From a virus, in the IMG/VR virus record IMGVR_UViG_3300048596_000029, positions 1-24,508 of that record: a DNA stretch of 24,508 nt; one strand, 5' to 3'. The position numbers and the translations under genes are program-made. The notes under the pieces are model-generated. The model was not told the origin of the DNA and did no database searches. It was given only the letters and a program-made list of their open reading frames with translations. This document shows, in pieces, positions 7,001-13,962 of the stretch. The first letter of the stretch is position 1, and the number at the start of each line of letters is the position of its first letter.

Positions 7001-7176
7001 CCGGCCGGAGCCTCGACCGGATGTTCATGGCCCTGGGTGCGCTCGCCGTCGGGTTCATCGTGGCCGCGCACGTCTTGCCCAGCCCCTGGACGATCGCCTA
7101 CGCGGGTGTGGTCCAGGTCGTGGTTCTCGCCATCGTCGTGCGGCTTGTCGCCGCGTTCTGGCGGGACCGCCGGTGA
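6997..7176 (+). CDS. Small two-span membrane protein
   Basis: This encodes 59 residues from GTG 6997, overlapping the previous stop. Two hydrophobic segments are seen (about 10-25 and 32-53, AYAGVVQVVVLAIVVRLVAAF), followed by a basic tail WRDRR. The end overlaps the next GTG at 7173. No family was recognised; the tight coupling to the mini-lipoprotein suggests they act together at the membrane. Confidence 0.65.
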   Translation: MTGRSLDRMFMALGALAVGFIVAAHVLPSPWTIAYAGVVQVVVLAIVVRLVAAFWRDRR

Positions 7177-7361
7177 CCGCGGTCCCGATGTGCTGGTGCA
7201 ACCTGTGCCGCAACCCCGTACCGGTAGTCGAGCTGCTCGCGCACCTGGTGATCCAGCACCCGGACCGCTATGACCCGCCCGCCACATGGCCGGACGGGAA
7301 ACCGGTGGTCATAGACCTGTGCCCCACACAGGACGACTTCCGGGCATGGGAGGCACAGTGA
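7173..7361 (+). CDS. Small Cys/His zinc-finger-like protein
   Basis: This encodes 62 residues from GTG 7173. The start CWCNLCRNPV followed by HLVIQHPDRY gives a C-x2-C plus H-x5-H spacing that fits a small zinc finger. The gene overlaps its neighbours by four bases at both ends. Small zinc proteins of this kind are frequent in actinophage early operons; no specific function can be assigned. Confidence 0.65.
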   Translation: MTAVPMCWCNLCRNPVPVVELLAHLVIQHPDRYDPPATWPDGKPVVIDLCPTQDDFRAWEAQ

Positions 7362-7639
7362 CTGGCCCCGAAGACACCCCCGTACCGGCGTCGCAGCAGT
7401 CCCGCGGCCCGACCATCACCATCGACGGCCTGATCGGGGAGTTGCTCGCCGCGGCCTGGTATCAGGGCGTGCTACCCGCCCGGGTCACGGTGTCCGGGTG
7501 GGAGCGGTGGAAGTCCCGCGGCCACGGCGTCGAACTGTTCCGAGACCCCCAGGACGGGTCCTGGTCCCTGATCGCGGTCAACCACCCCTGGACCGGCGCA
7601 CCCACCCAAACAGTCACCGTCCAGAAAGGGACGCCCTGA
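7358..7639 (+). CDS. Hypothetical protein, small-gene operon
   Basis: This encodes 93 residues from GTG 7358, overlapping the previous stop (GTGA). After a Pro/Ser-rich start come a helical segment (IDGLIGELLAAAWYQG) and a beta-like part with several Trp (SGWERWKSRGHGVELF). No motif was recognised. It overlaps the next ATG at 7639 by one base. Confidence 0.6.
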   Translation: MTGPEDTPVPASQQSRGPTITIDGLIGELLAAAWYQGVLPARVTVSGWERWKSRGHGVELFRDPQDGSWSLIAVNHPWTGAPTQTVTVQKGTP

Positions 7640-7872
7640 TGCCGGACACGCCACCTGACATCCCCAGCGACAACCCGCTGGGCGCGGTGCGACGCCATCC
7701 CACGGACGGCAGGGTCGCCCAACACCTGTACTTCCCACCCCGCTACCTCCCACCCGGCGAGTGGAAGTGGGTGTGCCTGCACATCCCCGGAGATTCAGAC
7801 CTCACCGTCACTCTCCTCACAGAGGACGAGGTCGCCGACTGGCTGCCAATGACCACCAGTGGTGGGAGCTGA
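7639..7872 (+). CDS. Hypothetical protein, small-gene operon
   Basis: This encodes 77 residues from ATG 7639 with AGAAAGGG upstream. The sequence is rich in Pro and aromatic residues (YFPPRYLPPGEWKWVCLHI) and ends acidic. No family was recognised. The stop lies one base before the next GTG start. Confidence 0.6.
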   Translation: MPDTPPDIPSDNPLGAVRRHPTDGRVAQHLYFPPRYLPPGEWKWVCLHIPGDSDLTVTLLTEDEVADWLPMTTSGGS

Positions 7873-7873
7873 C

Positions 7874-8323
7874 GTGCCGTACACGACACATGGCTGGTGG
7901 TTCGGGCATGACGCCCCCACCGCACCCACACCGGACACGGTGACCGCCTGCGGCGGGCCGCATGTGTGCCCTGACTGCGCCTTGGAGGCGCACCGAGCTG
8001 AAAGCGAGAACCCCACCGTGACCGAACCCCTCGGCGACCGCCACCCGTATGTCGGCGCCCACGTCCTCTATGTCGAGTCCTACCCTCACGGCGGCCCGGT
8101 TGTGCCGGTGGACCGCGCCGCGATCGTCACCGAGGTCGCCCCCGAACCGGACACAGACCGGGTCGGCCTGATCGTGTTCAACCCGCTTGGCCTGATCCAC
8201 AAACCGTTGGTGCACAACGGCGTCGAACGACACGACGGGGACATCGGCGTCGACCACACCGGTGAGGAGATCCCGGCCCGTTCCTACCGTGGCGGGACCT
8301 GGCACTGGTCGGCGACCCCATGA
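7874..8323 (+). CDS. Hypothetical protein with N-terminal Cys/His region
   Basis: This encodes 149 residues from GTG 7874 (GGTGGGAG upstream). The N-terminal 45 residues contain CGGPHVCPDCALEAHR, which could bind metal. The rest reads like a beta-barrel domain: HPYVGAHVLYVESY, an acidic loop, RVGLIVFNPLG and a C-terminal RGGTWHW. No family was recognised. The stop overlaps the next ATG by four bases. Confidence 0.6.
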   Translation: MPYTTHGWWFGHDAPTAPTPDTVTACGGPHVCPDCALEAHRAESENPTVTEPLGDRHPYVGAHVLYVESYPHGGPVVPVDRAAIVTEVAPEPDTDRVGLIVFNPLGLIHKPLVHNGVERHDGDIGVDHTGEEIPARSYRGGTWHWSATP

Positions 8324-8667
8324 CCACCCCACCACCGCCGGACTTCGAACCACCAGCCAAGATCCTTACCCCCGTGTTCACCCCGCTGCGAAACCTGCGC
8401 GACCCGGAATCCCGGCGGCGCGCACAGGAAGCCCATGATCGAGAGGTCACCGAACAACTCGACCGCTGTCGGGCCGAGTGGCTGCGTCTGCGGGAACGCC
8501 TCACCGATCCCGGCCACCTCGCCGTCCTCGACCTGCACCAGCCCACCAAGACATACAGCGGCGTGACCTGCGAAGAGTGCGCTTCTTACGACGGGGAGGG
8601 GCTGTCTGTGCCGGACTGGCCGTGTCCGACCGTCCAGGCTATCGCTGCCGCATTGGAGAACTCGTGA
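8320..8667 (+). CDS. Hypothetical protein with C-terminal CxxC
   Basis: This encodes 115 residues from ATG 8320. A Pro-rich start is followed by a charged helix (about 27-65, many Arg and Glu) and a C-terminal part with TCEECASYDGEG and a later Cys (WPCPTVQAIAAAL). This C-x2-C plus Cys pattern occurs in small actinophage and actinomycete proteins of unknown role. It overlaps its neighbours by four bases on both sides. Confidence 0.6.
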   Translation: MTTPPPPDFEPPAKILTPVFTPLRNLRDPESRRRAQEAHDREVTEQLDRCRAEWLRLRERLTDPGHLAVLDLHQPTKTYSGVTCEECASYDGEGLSVPDWPCPTVQAIAAALENS

Positions 8668-8948
8668 CCGGCGTAGTCCACATCGCCGGCATCGACCTGC
8701 AGATCAACAACCACCTACGCCAACGCTGCGCCTGGTGCGGCGCCGTACTCGTCGACTACGACCTCGACCGCCTCATGGTGCCAACCCACCAACTCCCAGC
8801 CGACGGCAGCGACTTCCGGCCCCGCACCTGGCCGGTCGGTGACCTGATCGAAGTCGACGGCCCTCTCTCAACTGTCGTGCCACACGTGGACGGCGACCAA
8901 CTGCCGCTGCACGCGTGCGGCCGGCTCGACCCGGACGTCACCGGCTGA
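8664..8948 (+). CDS. Hypothetical protein with CxxC
   Basis: This encodes 94 residues from GTG 8664. RCAWCGAVLVDYD near residue 22 is a likely metal-binding knuckle, with a later LHACGR near the end as possible partner. The central part has RPRTWPVGDLIEVDG. No family was recognised. It is the fourth Cys-knuckle protein in this operon. Confidence 0.6.
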   Translation: MTGVVHIAGIDLQINNHLRQRCAWCGAVLVDYDLDRLMVPTHQLPADGSDFRPRTWPVGDLIEVDGPLSTVVPHVDGDQLPLHACGRLDPDVTG

Positions 8949-8987
8949 ACGAGCACACCTGGATCAAGACAGAGAAGTGGAAGGACG

Positions 8988-9686
8988 GTGGCGGGCGTGG
9001 TGGATGACCAGCAAGAACGAGCCCTGTGCGTCCTCGGGTGCCGGTCCCGCTCCGGCCACCCCTACCCAGCGGACAACGGCTACCTCACCTGTGACCGCTG
9101 CGCCGAACGTCTCCGCGCGACCGTGGGGGAGCTCCCGGCGCTCTACGCGGCGATCATGGACCCGGACGTGCTGCTGTACCGCGAGACGACCGGCGCCCGG
9201 CCGGTGAAAGGGTTTCGGTCCACGCCACCGGCGAACATCCACCTGATGAGCTTGCGGGACGTGCGCACGAAGTGGATCGAACCAGGAGATCCACACTCCG
9301 CCCTGAACGTCACGTGGTGGTACGCGGCGCAGGTCCGCGACCAACGCGGCCTGCGCACCCCGCCCGGCCCGGTCACGGTCGACACCGAGACCAGCACGCT
9401 GCTGTTCCACTGGGACTGGATCATGCGCCGGGCGTGGGTGGTCAACTTCGCCCGGGACATGCGGGAAGTCGCACGGCAACTCCGCCACGCCATCCCAGGA
9501 AGCGAACCAGCCCCGAAACCAGTCGGCACCTGCACCCACCCCACCGACCTGGCGGTGTGCGCCCACGCCCTGTACCTGCCCAAGACCGGGAAAACCATCA
9601 CCTGCCAGGGATGCGGCCACACCTACAACCCCGCCGACATGATCGCCCTGCACCTCGCCACCCAGCAACACGCCGGCCCGCCATGA
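8988..9686 (+). CDS. Protein with two terminal zinc-binding regions
   Basis: This encodes 232 residues from GTG 8988, with AAGGA upstream. The N-terminus has CVLGCRSRSG and YLTCDRCAERL; the C-terminus has CTHP...VCAH, TCQGCGHTYNPADMIALHL. The middle (90-170) is helical with many Trp and Arg. Two separate zinc modules around a helical core suggest nucleic-acid binding. The last module resembles the small regulatory or RNA-polymerase-binding zinc folds seen in actinophages, but no family can be named. The stop overlaps the next ATG. Confidence 0.7.
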   Translation: MAGVVDDQQERALCVLGCRSRSGHPYPADNGYLTCDRCAERLRATVGELPALYAAIMDPDVLLYRETTGARPVKGFRSTPPANIHLMSLRDVRTKWIEPGDPHSALNVTWWYAAQVRDQRGLRTPPGPVTVDTETSTLLFHWDWIMRRAWVVNFARDMREVARQLRHAIPGSEPAPKPVGTCTHPTDLAVCAHALYLPKTGKTITCQGCGHTYNPADMIALHLATQQHAGPP

Positions 9687-9904
9687 TCATCCGCTATGAG
9701 CAGGCCCACGTCCTCATGGACCGCGAAGCCCTCGCCGCCATCACCGGCCGCTCCCCGAACACCATCCGCGCCCGACTCACACCCACCCTCCGCGACGAGA
9801 CCGGCCGCCCTTTTTACATCTACGACGAAGCCCTCGCCCAGTTGCGGGAGATCCCGACACGCCGACGCGCCGAACCCGAGCAACCTCCCGACACGAGCGA
9901 CTGA
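9683..9904 (+). CDS. Small helix-turn-helix protein (excisionase/MerR-like)
   Basis: This encodes 73 residues from ATG 9683. The segment DREALAAITGRSPNTIRARLTPTLRDETGRPFYIYDEALAQLREI has the helix, turn, helix and wing order of small MerR/Xis-like DNA-binding proteins: a helix choosing DNA (SPNTIRARL) and a hydrophobic strand at the wing (PFYIYD). It ends the small-gene operon, just before the tRNA gap. It may be a regulator of late genes or an excisionase; no integrase is in view. Confidence 0.68.
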   Translation: MIIRYEQAHVLMDREALAAITGRSPNTIRARLTPTLRDETGRPFYIYDEALAQLREIPTRRRAEPEQPPDTSD

Positions 9905-9996
9905 TCGCGCTATATCATCCGAACCGTTGCGGAGCTATGCCCCCGAACCGTGTTGTCCCTTGGACCGGATATGCATCTCGGAGTCGAAGACCGCAC

Positions 9997-10031
9997 GTTG
10001 TGGGGGCCCGATTGTGACGGGCCCCCACAAC
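9997..10031 (+). terminator. 14-bp hairpin just upstream of the tRNA
   Basis: Perfect arms of 14 bases (9997-10010 and 10018-10031) flank the loop ATTGTGA. It ends eight bases before the tRNA 5' end. There is no T-run. It may end the upstream operon or guide processing of the tRNA precursor. The rest of 9905-9996 shows nothing else clear. Confidence 0.65.
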
Positions 10032-10038
10032 ACCCCGT

Positions 10039-10115
10039 CGCGCTGTGGAGCAGTTCGGTAGCTCGTTGGGCTCATAACCCAGAGGTCGCCAGTTCGAATC
10101 TGGCCAGCGCCACCA
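10039..10115 (+). tRNA. Initiator-type tRNA-Met (anticodon CAU), CCA encoded
   Basis: The cloverleaf is complete: acceptor CGCGCTG / CAGCGCC, D stem GAGC / GCTC, anticodon stem TTGGG / CCCAG around CTCATAA, T arm GCCAG-TTCGAAT-CTGGC, A73 and an encoded CCA (10113-10115). Three bacterial initiator marks are present: position 1 and 72 do not pair (C against C), the second D-stem pair is A11-U24, and three G-C pairs end the anticodon stem. It therefore should be formylated and used to start translation. It lies between the early operon and the late genes, in the same direction. A host attachment-site tRNA is the alternative. Confidence 0.93.
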
Positions 10116-10154
10116 CCCGTCATGCCCGCCCCATGATCACGAAAGGGGCGGCAC

Positions 10155-11246
10155 GTGACCCACCCCCCGATGCAGCTCGGCCGCCGGGCCCCGAAGAACG
10201 CCCCCGCCCTGCACGCCGCGAGCTTCCTCATCGTCGATACCCCCACACCCACGCATCCCGCCGCCTGCGACAACCTGACCCAGGTCACCGACTGGGGCCT
10301 GTACGGAAACGACCAGTACGGCGACTGCGGGCCGGTATCGGTCGCGAACCAGCGGAAACAGGTCACCCGCTACCTCGCCGGCCGGGAGCAGAGCCCCACC
10401 CAAGCCGACGTGTTCGACCTTTACCGCCGCTCCGGGAACCCAGACTTCGACCCGGCCACCGGCGCTGGCGACAACGGTGTGGACCTGCAAACCATGCTGG
10501 AAGCCGTCCACACCGGCGGCCTCGCAGGCGTCACGTGTGTCGGGTTCGCGAAAGTAGACACGTCGAACCTCGACGAAGTCCACGCCGCGATCTCGCTCTT
10601 CGGGTCCGTGCTGCTCGGCGTGAACCTCCAGGTCGCCCAACAAGCCCAAACCGCCCGGCACCTGTGGGAATACACCCCAGGGTCCGCCGTGTGGGGCGGT
10701 CACGCCGTCCTCGCTGGCAGCTACACCGCGAACCCTGGCGCGGACGTCGCCGTCATCACCTGGGCCGACACCGTCACCACCACAGACCCGTTCTGGACCC
10801 GCCAAGTCGAAGAGGCATGGGTCGTGATCTGGCCGGAACACCTCAGCACCGTGGAATTCCAGACCGGGGTGGACATGGCCGCGCTCGCCAGTGACTACCG
10901 TGCCCTGACCGGGCGCCCGTTTCCCATCCCCGCGCCCAGCCCGCAGCCTGATCCAGCGCCTGTGGGCATGGCTGACCGAGCTTTCGCGGCGGCACTGCGC
11001 CCGTGGGTAGCGCAACACCACATCGGCACCAACGGCCAAGTCGCCGTCGCCGCACGCAGGTGGCTGGCCACGAAGAACCTCACCACCCACACCAGCACCC
11101 ACCGGTACGCCACCAGCCTCGAACTGGCCGGGATCCTCGCCGAAGTCGACATCGACCCGATGCTGGTGACACAGGTCCTGGCCCGACTGACCGACCTCGG
11201 GGTCCCCACAGACCGGCTGGTCACGATCACCGAGGGGACCACGTGA
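10155..11246 (+). CDS. Papain-like (C1/C39-type) cysteine peptidase, candidate endolysin
   Basis: This encodes 363 residues from GTG 10155 with AAAGGGG upstream. The likely catalytic residues are Cys58 in QYGDCGPVSVAN, His183 in GGHAVLAGSY and Asp205 in ITWAD, in the order and spacing of papain-like peptidases. After a Pro-rich linker (about 253-268) a second helical domain (270-363) could bind cell wall. It starts the late block and is followed by an unknown protein and two small membrane proteins. Position suggests a peptidoglycan-cutting endolysin; a protease for virion or host proteins is possible. GTG of the next gene overlaps its stop. Confidence 0.75.
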   Translation: MTHPPMQLGRRAPKNAPALHAASFLIVDTPTPTHPAACDNLTQVTDWGLYGNDQYGDCGPVSVANQRKQVTRYLAGREQSPTQADVFDLYRRSGNPDFDPATGAGDNGVDLQTMLEAVHTGGLAGVTCVGFAKVDTSNLDEVHAAISLFGSVLLGVNLQVAQQAQTARHLWEYTPGSAVWGGHAVLAGSYTANPGADVAVITWADTVTTTDPFWTRQVEEAWVVIWPEHLSTVEFQTGVDMAALASDYRALTGRPFPIPAPSPQPDPAPVGMADRAFAAALRPWVAQHHIGTNGQVAVAARRWLATKNLTTHTSTHRYATSLELAGILAEVDIDPMLVTQVLARLTDLGVPTDRLVTITEGTT

Positions 11247-11767
11247 TCGAATACCAGGTGCGGCTGTTCTCCCAGCCCCTACCGAACAACCCCGGCCACG
11301 GCGCGTTCACCCCCACCACGTTCACCGAATGGATCGGCCACGAGGTCGTCGTCACCGGCCTCGCCGGATGGCCATTCCGGCACATGCTGGCCGGCGTCGA
11401 GAACAGCGCGGACGGCATGGAATCCCGGCTCACCATCCACACCACCAAAGACCCCGGCGCTGATCTCACCGCCGACCTATCCATCCGGGTCGGCACCCCC
11501 AAAGCGCAGATCCGCGCCTACCTCGTTGACGACCCCGACACCTTGGTGACCACCGCGATGCTGGACGCGCCCCTCACCATGCAGCAGACGGTCACCGTCA
11601 ACGGCCTCAAATGCACGGTCCAGGAGATCACCTACCCGTACCGGGACCCGGACCACCCCGAGAACACCGAGGACTACCAGCGGGTGGTCCTCCGGGCCGA
11701 ACCCGACCCGCCCGACGTGGCGCCCGCCATGCCGCCGATGGCTGGCCCGCTGCTCGGATTCATGTAA
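11243..11767 (+). CDS. Beta-rich hypothetical protein in the lysis region
   Basis: This encodes 174 residues from GTG 11243, overlapping the peptidase stop. The pattern alternates strands and acidic turns (HEVVVTGLAGWPF, MESRLTIHTTKD, TVTVNGLKCTVQEI), then a Pro/Met-rich tail (PPMAGPLLGFM). It has no signal peptide or membrane segment. The family was not recognised. Its place between the peptidase and two membrane proteins suggests a partner in lysis, or a small structural protein. Confidence 0.65.
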   Translation: MIEYQVRLFSQPLPNNPGHGAFTPTTFTEWIGHEVVVTGLAGWPFRHMLAGVENSADGMESRLTIHTTKDPGADLTADLSIRVGTPKAQIRAYLVDDPDTLVTTAMLDAPLTMQQTVTVNGLKCTVQEITYPYRDPDHPENTEDYQRVVLRAEPDPPDVAPAMPPMAGPLLGFM

Positions 11768-11794
11768 GCCGACCCCCGGGGAAAGGGCCTTGTG

Positions 11795-11947
11795 ATGGAC
11801 GCCTTCCACCTCCTGTTCGCCCTGCCCGCGATCGGCGTGCTGTTCGCCGGTCTCGCCATCGTGATCGGTGGCCGGGTAGGCCAGATCCTGGGAGTCCTCG
11901 CCGCTGTCGCCGGTGGCGTGGTCATAGTCCTGTCCGTCCTCTCATAA
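11795..11947 (+). CDS. Small two-span membrane protein, candidate holin
   Basis: ATG 11795 is preceded by GGGGAAAGGG. The product is 50 residues, nearly all hydrophobic: two segments (about 5-24 and 29-49) joined by GGRVGQ. This size and topology match small phage holins. It follows the peptidase block and precedes a second membrane-anchored protein, forming a plausible lysis cassette. No sequence family can be named. Confidence 0.65.
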   Translation: MDAFHLLFALPAIGVLFAGLAIVIGGRVGQILGVLAAVAGGVVIVLSVLS

Positions 11948-11963
11948 CCAGGCCGAAGAGGGG

Positions 11964-12311
11964 ATGGGTCCTTCCGTGGGCGAGCCCCCCAGCGACTACG
12001 ACCGGGGTGTCATCGCGGGCGCGATCGAAACCCGCCTGGCCGGTCACGACAAGCACTTCGAGACGATCAACGGATCCATCGCGCGGGTCGCGGACGAGCT
12101 CCACGGCCTCAAGTTGGCGATGCAGCGTCTCGCTGACCAGGCAGTCGCCCGCGACGCGACGGTGATCACCACGGCGGCGGCGTTGAAGGACGCCGACGAC
12201 GCGCGGCGCCGCATGGCGGATCAACGCTGGTCGCCGTGGCAGAAGGCGTTCGCGGTGATCGCCGCGCTGGGTGTCCTGGCGGGCCTGTACTTCGCTCTCC
12301 GAAGCGGCTAG
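11964..12311 (+). CDS. Coiled-coil protein with C-terminal membrane segment, holin-like
   Basis: This encodes 115 residues from ATG 11964; GTG 11976 is an alternative start. The middle (20-80) is a long helix with heptad-like spacing (ETRLAGHDKHFETINGSIAR, VADELHGLKLAMQRLADQ), followed by one membrane segment (about 92-112) and a short basic end. A soluble coil with a terminal membrane span is the layout of XhlA-like haemolysin/holin accessory proteins. With the 50-residue protein before it, it would complete the lysis cassette. Confidence 0.65.
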   Translation: MGPSVGEPPSDYDRGVIAGAIETRLAGHDKHFETINGSIARVADELHGLKLAMQRLADQAVARDATVITTAAALKDADDARRRMADQRWSPWQKAFAVIAALGVLAGLYFALRSG

Positions 12312-12589
12312 GTGCCGCGTTTCCGCAGGCCGCACCCGTACCGGCCGGTAACAACGGGGAGGTGGGGGGACCGCCATCAGGGTGACCCCCCACGACAAGG
12401 CACCCCAGGCCGCGCGACCATGGTGTTGCTAGGCGAGGGACGAACCGCGAACACGGCGGACGACCGGCGTTGATGGTCAGGGCGTCGCGCCCCGGATCCT
12501 TTTGGACCCCGGGGCAACACAACGACCAGACCCTCGCCTAGCAGCTACCCCACTCCCTGCCCCTTCTGGTCACCGAGGGGAGAGCGGGT
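12312..12589 (+). ncRNA. Structured non-coding region, candidate RNA
   Basis: This 278-base gap has no credible gene but strong pairing. TACCGGCCGGTA (12339-12350) is a perfect palindrome. GTGGGGGG (12362-12369) pairs with CCCCCCAC (12386-12393). TGCTAGGCGAGGG (12427-12439) pairs perfectly with CCCTCGCCTAGCA (12531-12543), enclosing about 90 bases. Inside, GCCCCGG and CCGGGGC form a hairpin around TCCTTTTGGA (about 12489-12515). GTGTTGC (12423-12429) can also pair with GCAACAC (12514-12520), competing with the long-range stem. It lies before the methyltransferase gene. It may be a structured RNA, a leader or a packaging-related site; no known class was recognised. Confidence 0.5.
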
Positions 12590-13939
12590 ATGCCGGCAGC
12601 GAAGCGCACCAAGACCAACCTGGATGTCGCACCGCGGTACGTCGACTACGTCCCCCTGGCCGACGTGCAACTCGCACCACGCAACGCCAAAGGCCACGCA
12701 GCGGACGCGATCAACAAGTCGATCGGCCACTTCGGGTTCGCGGAACTCCCGCTGCTCGACGAACGCACCGGCCGCCTCGTCGCCGGCCACGGCCGCCACG
12801 AACAGCTGGTCGCCATGCACACCGCTGGCGGCGATCCACCAGACGGCGTACGTGTCGACGACACCGGCACCTGGTTCATGCCCGTCATCCGCGGCTGGGC
12901 CTCCCGCTCCGACGCCGACGCCGACGCCGACGCCTACTTGATCGCCTCCAACCAGCTCACCACCAAAGGCGGCTGGGAAGACCGCGGCCTCGCCGAAATC
13001 CTCGAAGAACTCCAGGACGCACACCTGCTCGAACTCACCGGGTTCGACGACGACGACCTGACCCGCCTACTGGACGACATTGCCAGCGAGGAGCCCGAAC
13101 CGACTGGCGCGGGCGGCGACGCGGACAGCGTTCCCGACGCCCCAGCCGATCCGGTATCCAAACCGGGGGATCTGTGGCTGTTGGGCCGACATCGGCTGCT
13201 GTGTGGCGATGCGACCAACCCGGACGACATTGACCGGGTGCGCGGCGGCGAGGAACCGTCCGTGATCTACACCGATCCGCCTTACGGGATCAGCATCGTT
13301 AAGGGCACAGGGAAGGTAGGCCATCACCCGGGCATGCCGTTCGGTGGGCGCGTCGGTGGCGGCTTGGTCGTTCCGACCACAAAGTACTTGCCAGTCGCGG
13401 GGGACGACACCACTGATGTTGCTGCGGATACCTTTCGTCTGCTCACCACCATGTACCCATCTGCCAGGCACGTTTGGTGGGGCGGCAACCACTATGCAGG
13501 ATCAGCGGGACTTCCTGACGCGTCGTGCTGGCTGATCTGGGACAAAGAGAACAACGGCCACTTCGCTGACGCGGAGTTGGCGTGGACCAACCACCCTGGC
13601 GCCGTGCGGCTGCTACGGCACATGTGGAACGGCATGCTGCGCGCTTCCGAACGCGGCGGTGGCGTTCGGGTTCATCCGACCCAGAAGCCTGTCGCGCTCG
13701 CCGAGTGGGCGTTCAGTGTCGTCGACTCCGACAACGAACGCCGCGTCGTGCTGGACGTCTTCGCTGGTTCCGGCTCCACCCTGATCGCGGCTCACCGGAC
13801 GGATCGGACGGCGCTGCTGATCGAGATGGAGCCGCACTACGTGGACGTGATCTGTCGCCGGTTCCAGGAGTCCACCAGCACGCTGCCGGTCCTTGAGTCG
13901 ACTGGCGAAGAGCATGACTTCACCACCACCGACGACTAG
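12590..13939 (+). CDS. ParB-like domain fused to beta-class DNA methyltransferase
   Basis: This encodes 449 residues from ATG 12590 (GAGGGGAG upstream). Residues 15-130 resemble a ParB/Srx N-terminal domain (VPLADVQLAPRNAKGHA; GRLVAGHGRHEQL at 61-73). A hexanucleotide repeat (GACGCC four times, about 12910-12933) codes Asp-Ala repeats. The methyltransferase part has the target-binding motif TDPPYG (DPPY 229-232) before the AdoMet motif FAGSGST (391-397), which is the beta-class order; DPPY suggests an amino-methyltransferase (adenine N6 or cytosine N4). The likely role is protection of phage DNA from restriction. No cognate endonuclease is adjacent. Codon use in the methyltransferase half looks less GC-biased than the ParB half, hinting at a mosaic origin. 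Confidence 0.9.
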   Translation: MPAAKRTKTNLDVAPRYVDYVPLADVQLAPRNAKGHAADAINKSIGHFGFAELPLLDERTGRLVAGHGRHEQLVAMHTAGGDPPDGVRVDDTGTWFMPVIRGWASRSDADADADAYLIASNQLTTKGGWEDRGLAEILEELQDAHLLELTGFDDDDLTRLLDDIASEEPEPTGAGGDADSVPDAPADPVSKPGDLWLLGRHRLLCGDATNPDDIDRVRGGEEPSVIYTDPPYGISIVKGTGKVGHHPGMPFGGRVGGGLVVPTTKYLPVAGDDTTDVAADTFRLLTTMYPSARHVWWGGNHYAGSAGLPDASCWLIWDKENNGHFADAELAWTNHPGAVRLLRHMWNGMLRASERGGGVRVHPTQKPVALAEWAFSVVDSDNERRVVLDVFAGSGSTLIAAHRTDRTALLIEMEPHYVDVICRRFQESTSTLPVLESTGEEHDFTTTDD

Positions 13940-13962
13940 GTCCACTGGGAAGGTGATGTCCG

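Noticed and set aside
9683-9904. Firm call of excisionase for the small helix-turn-helix protein
   Set aside because: No integrase or att repeat is in view, so the call is kept at a general DNA-binding protein.
12312-12589. Known riboswitch or large phage RNA (cobalamin, SAM, GOLLD, ROOL type)
   Set aside because: No conserved core sequence of these classes could be recognised and the region is too short for the large RNAs.
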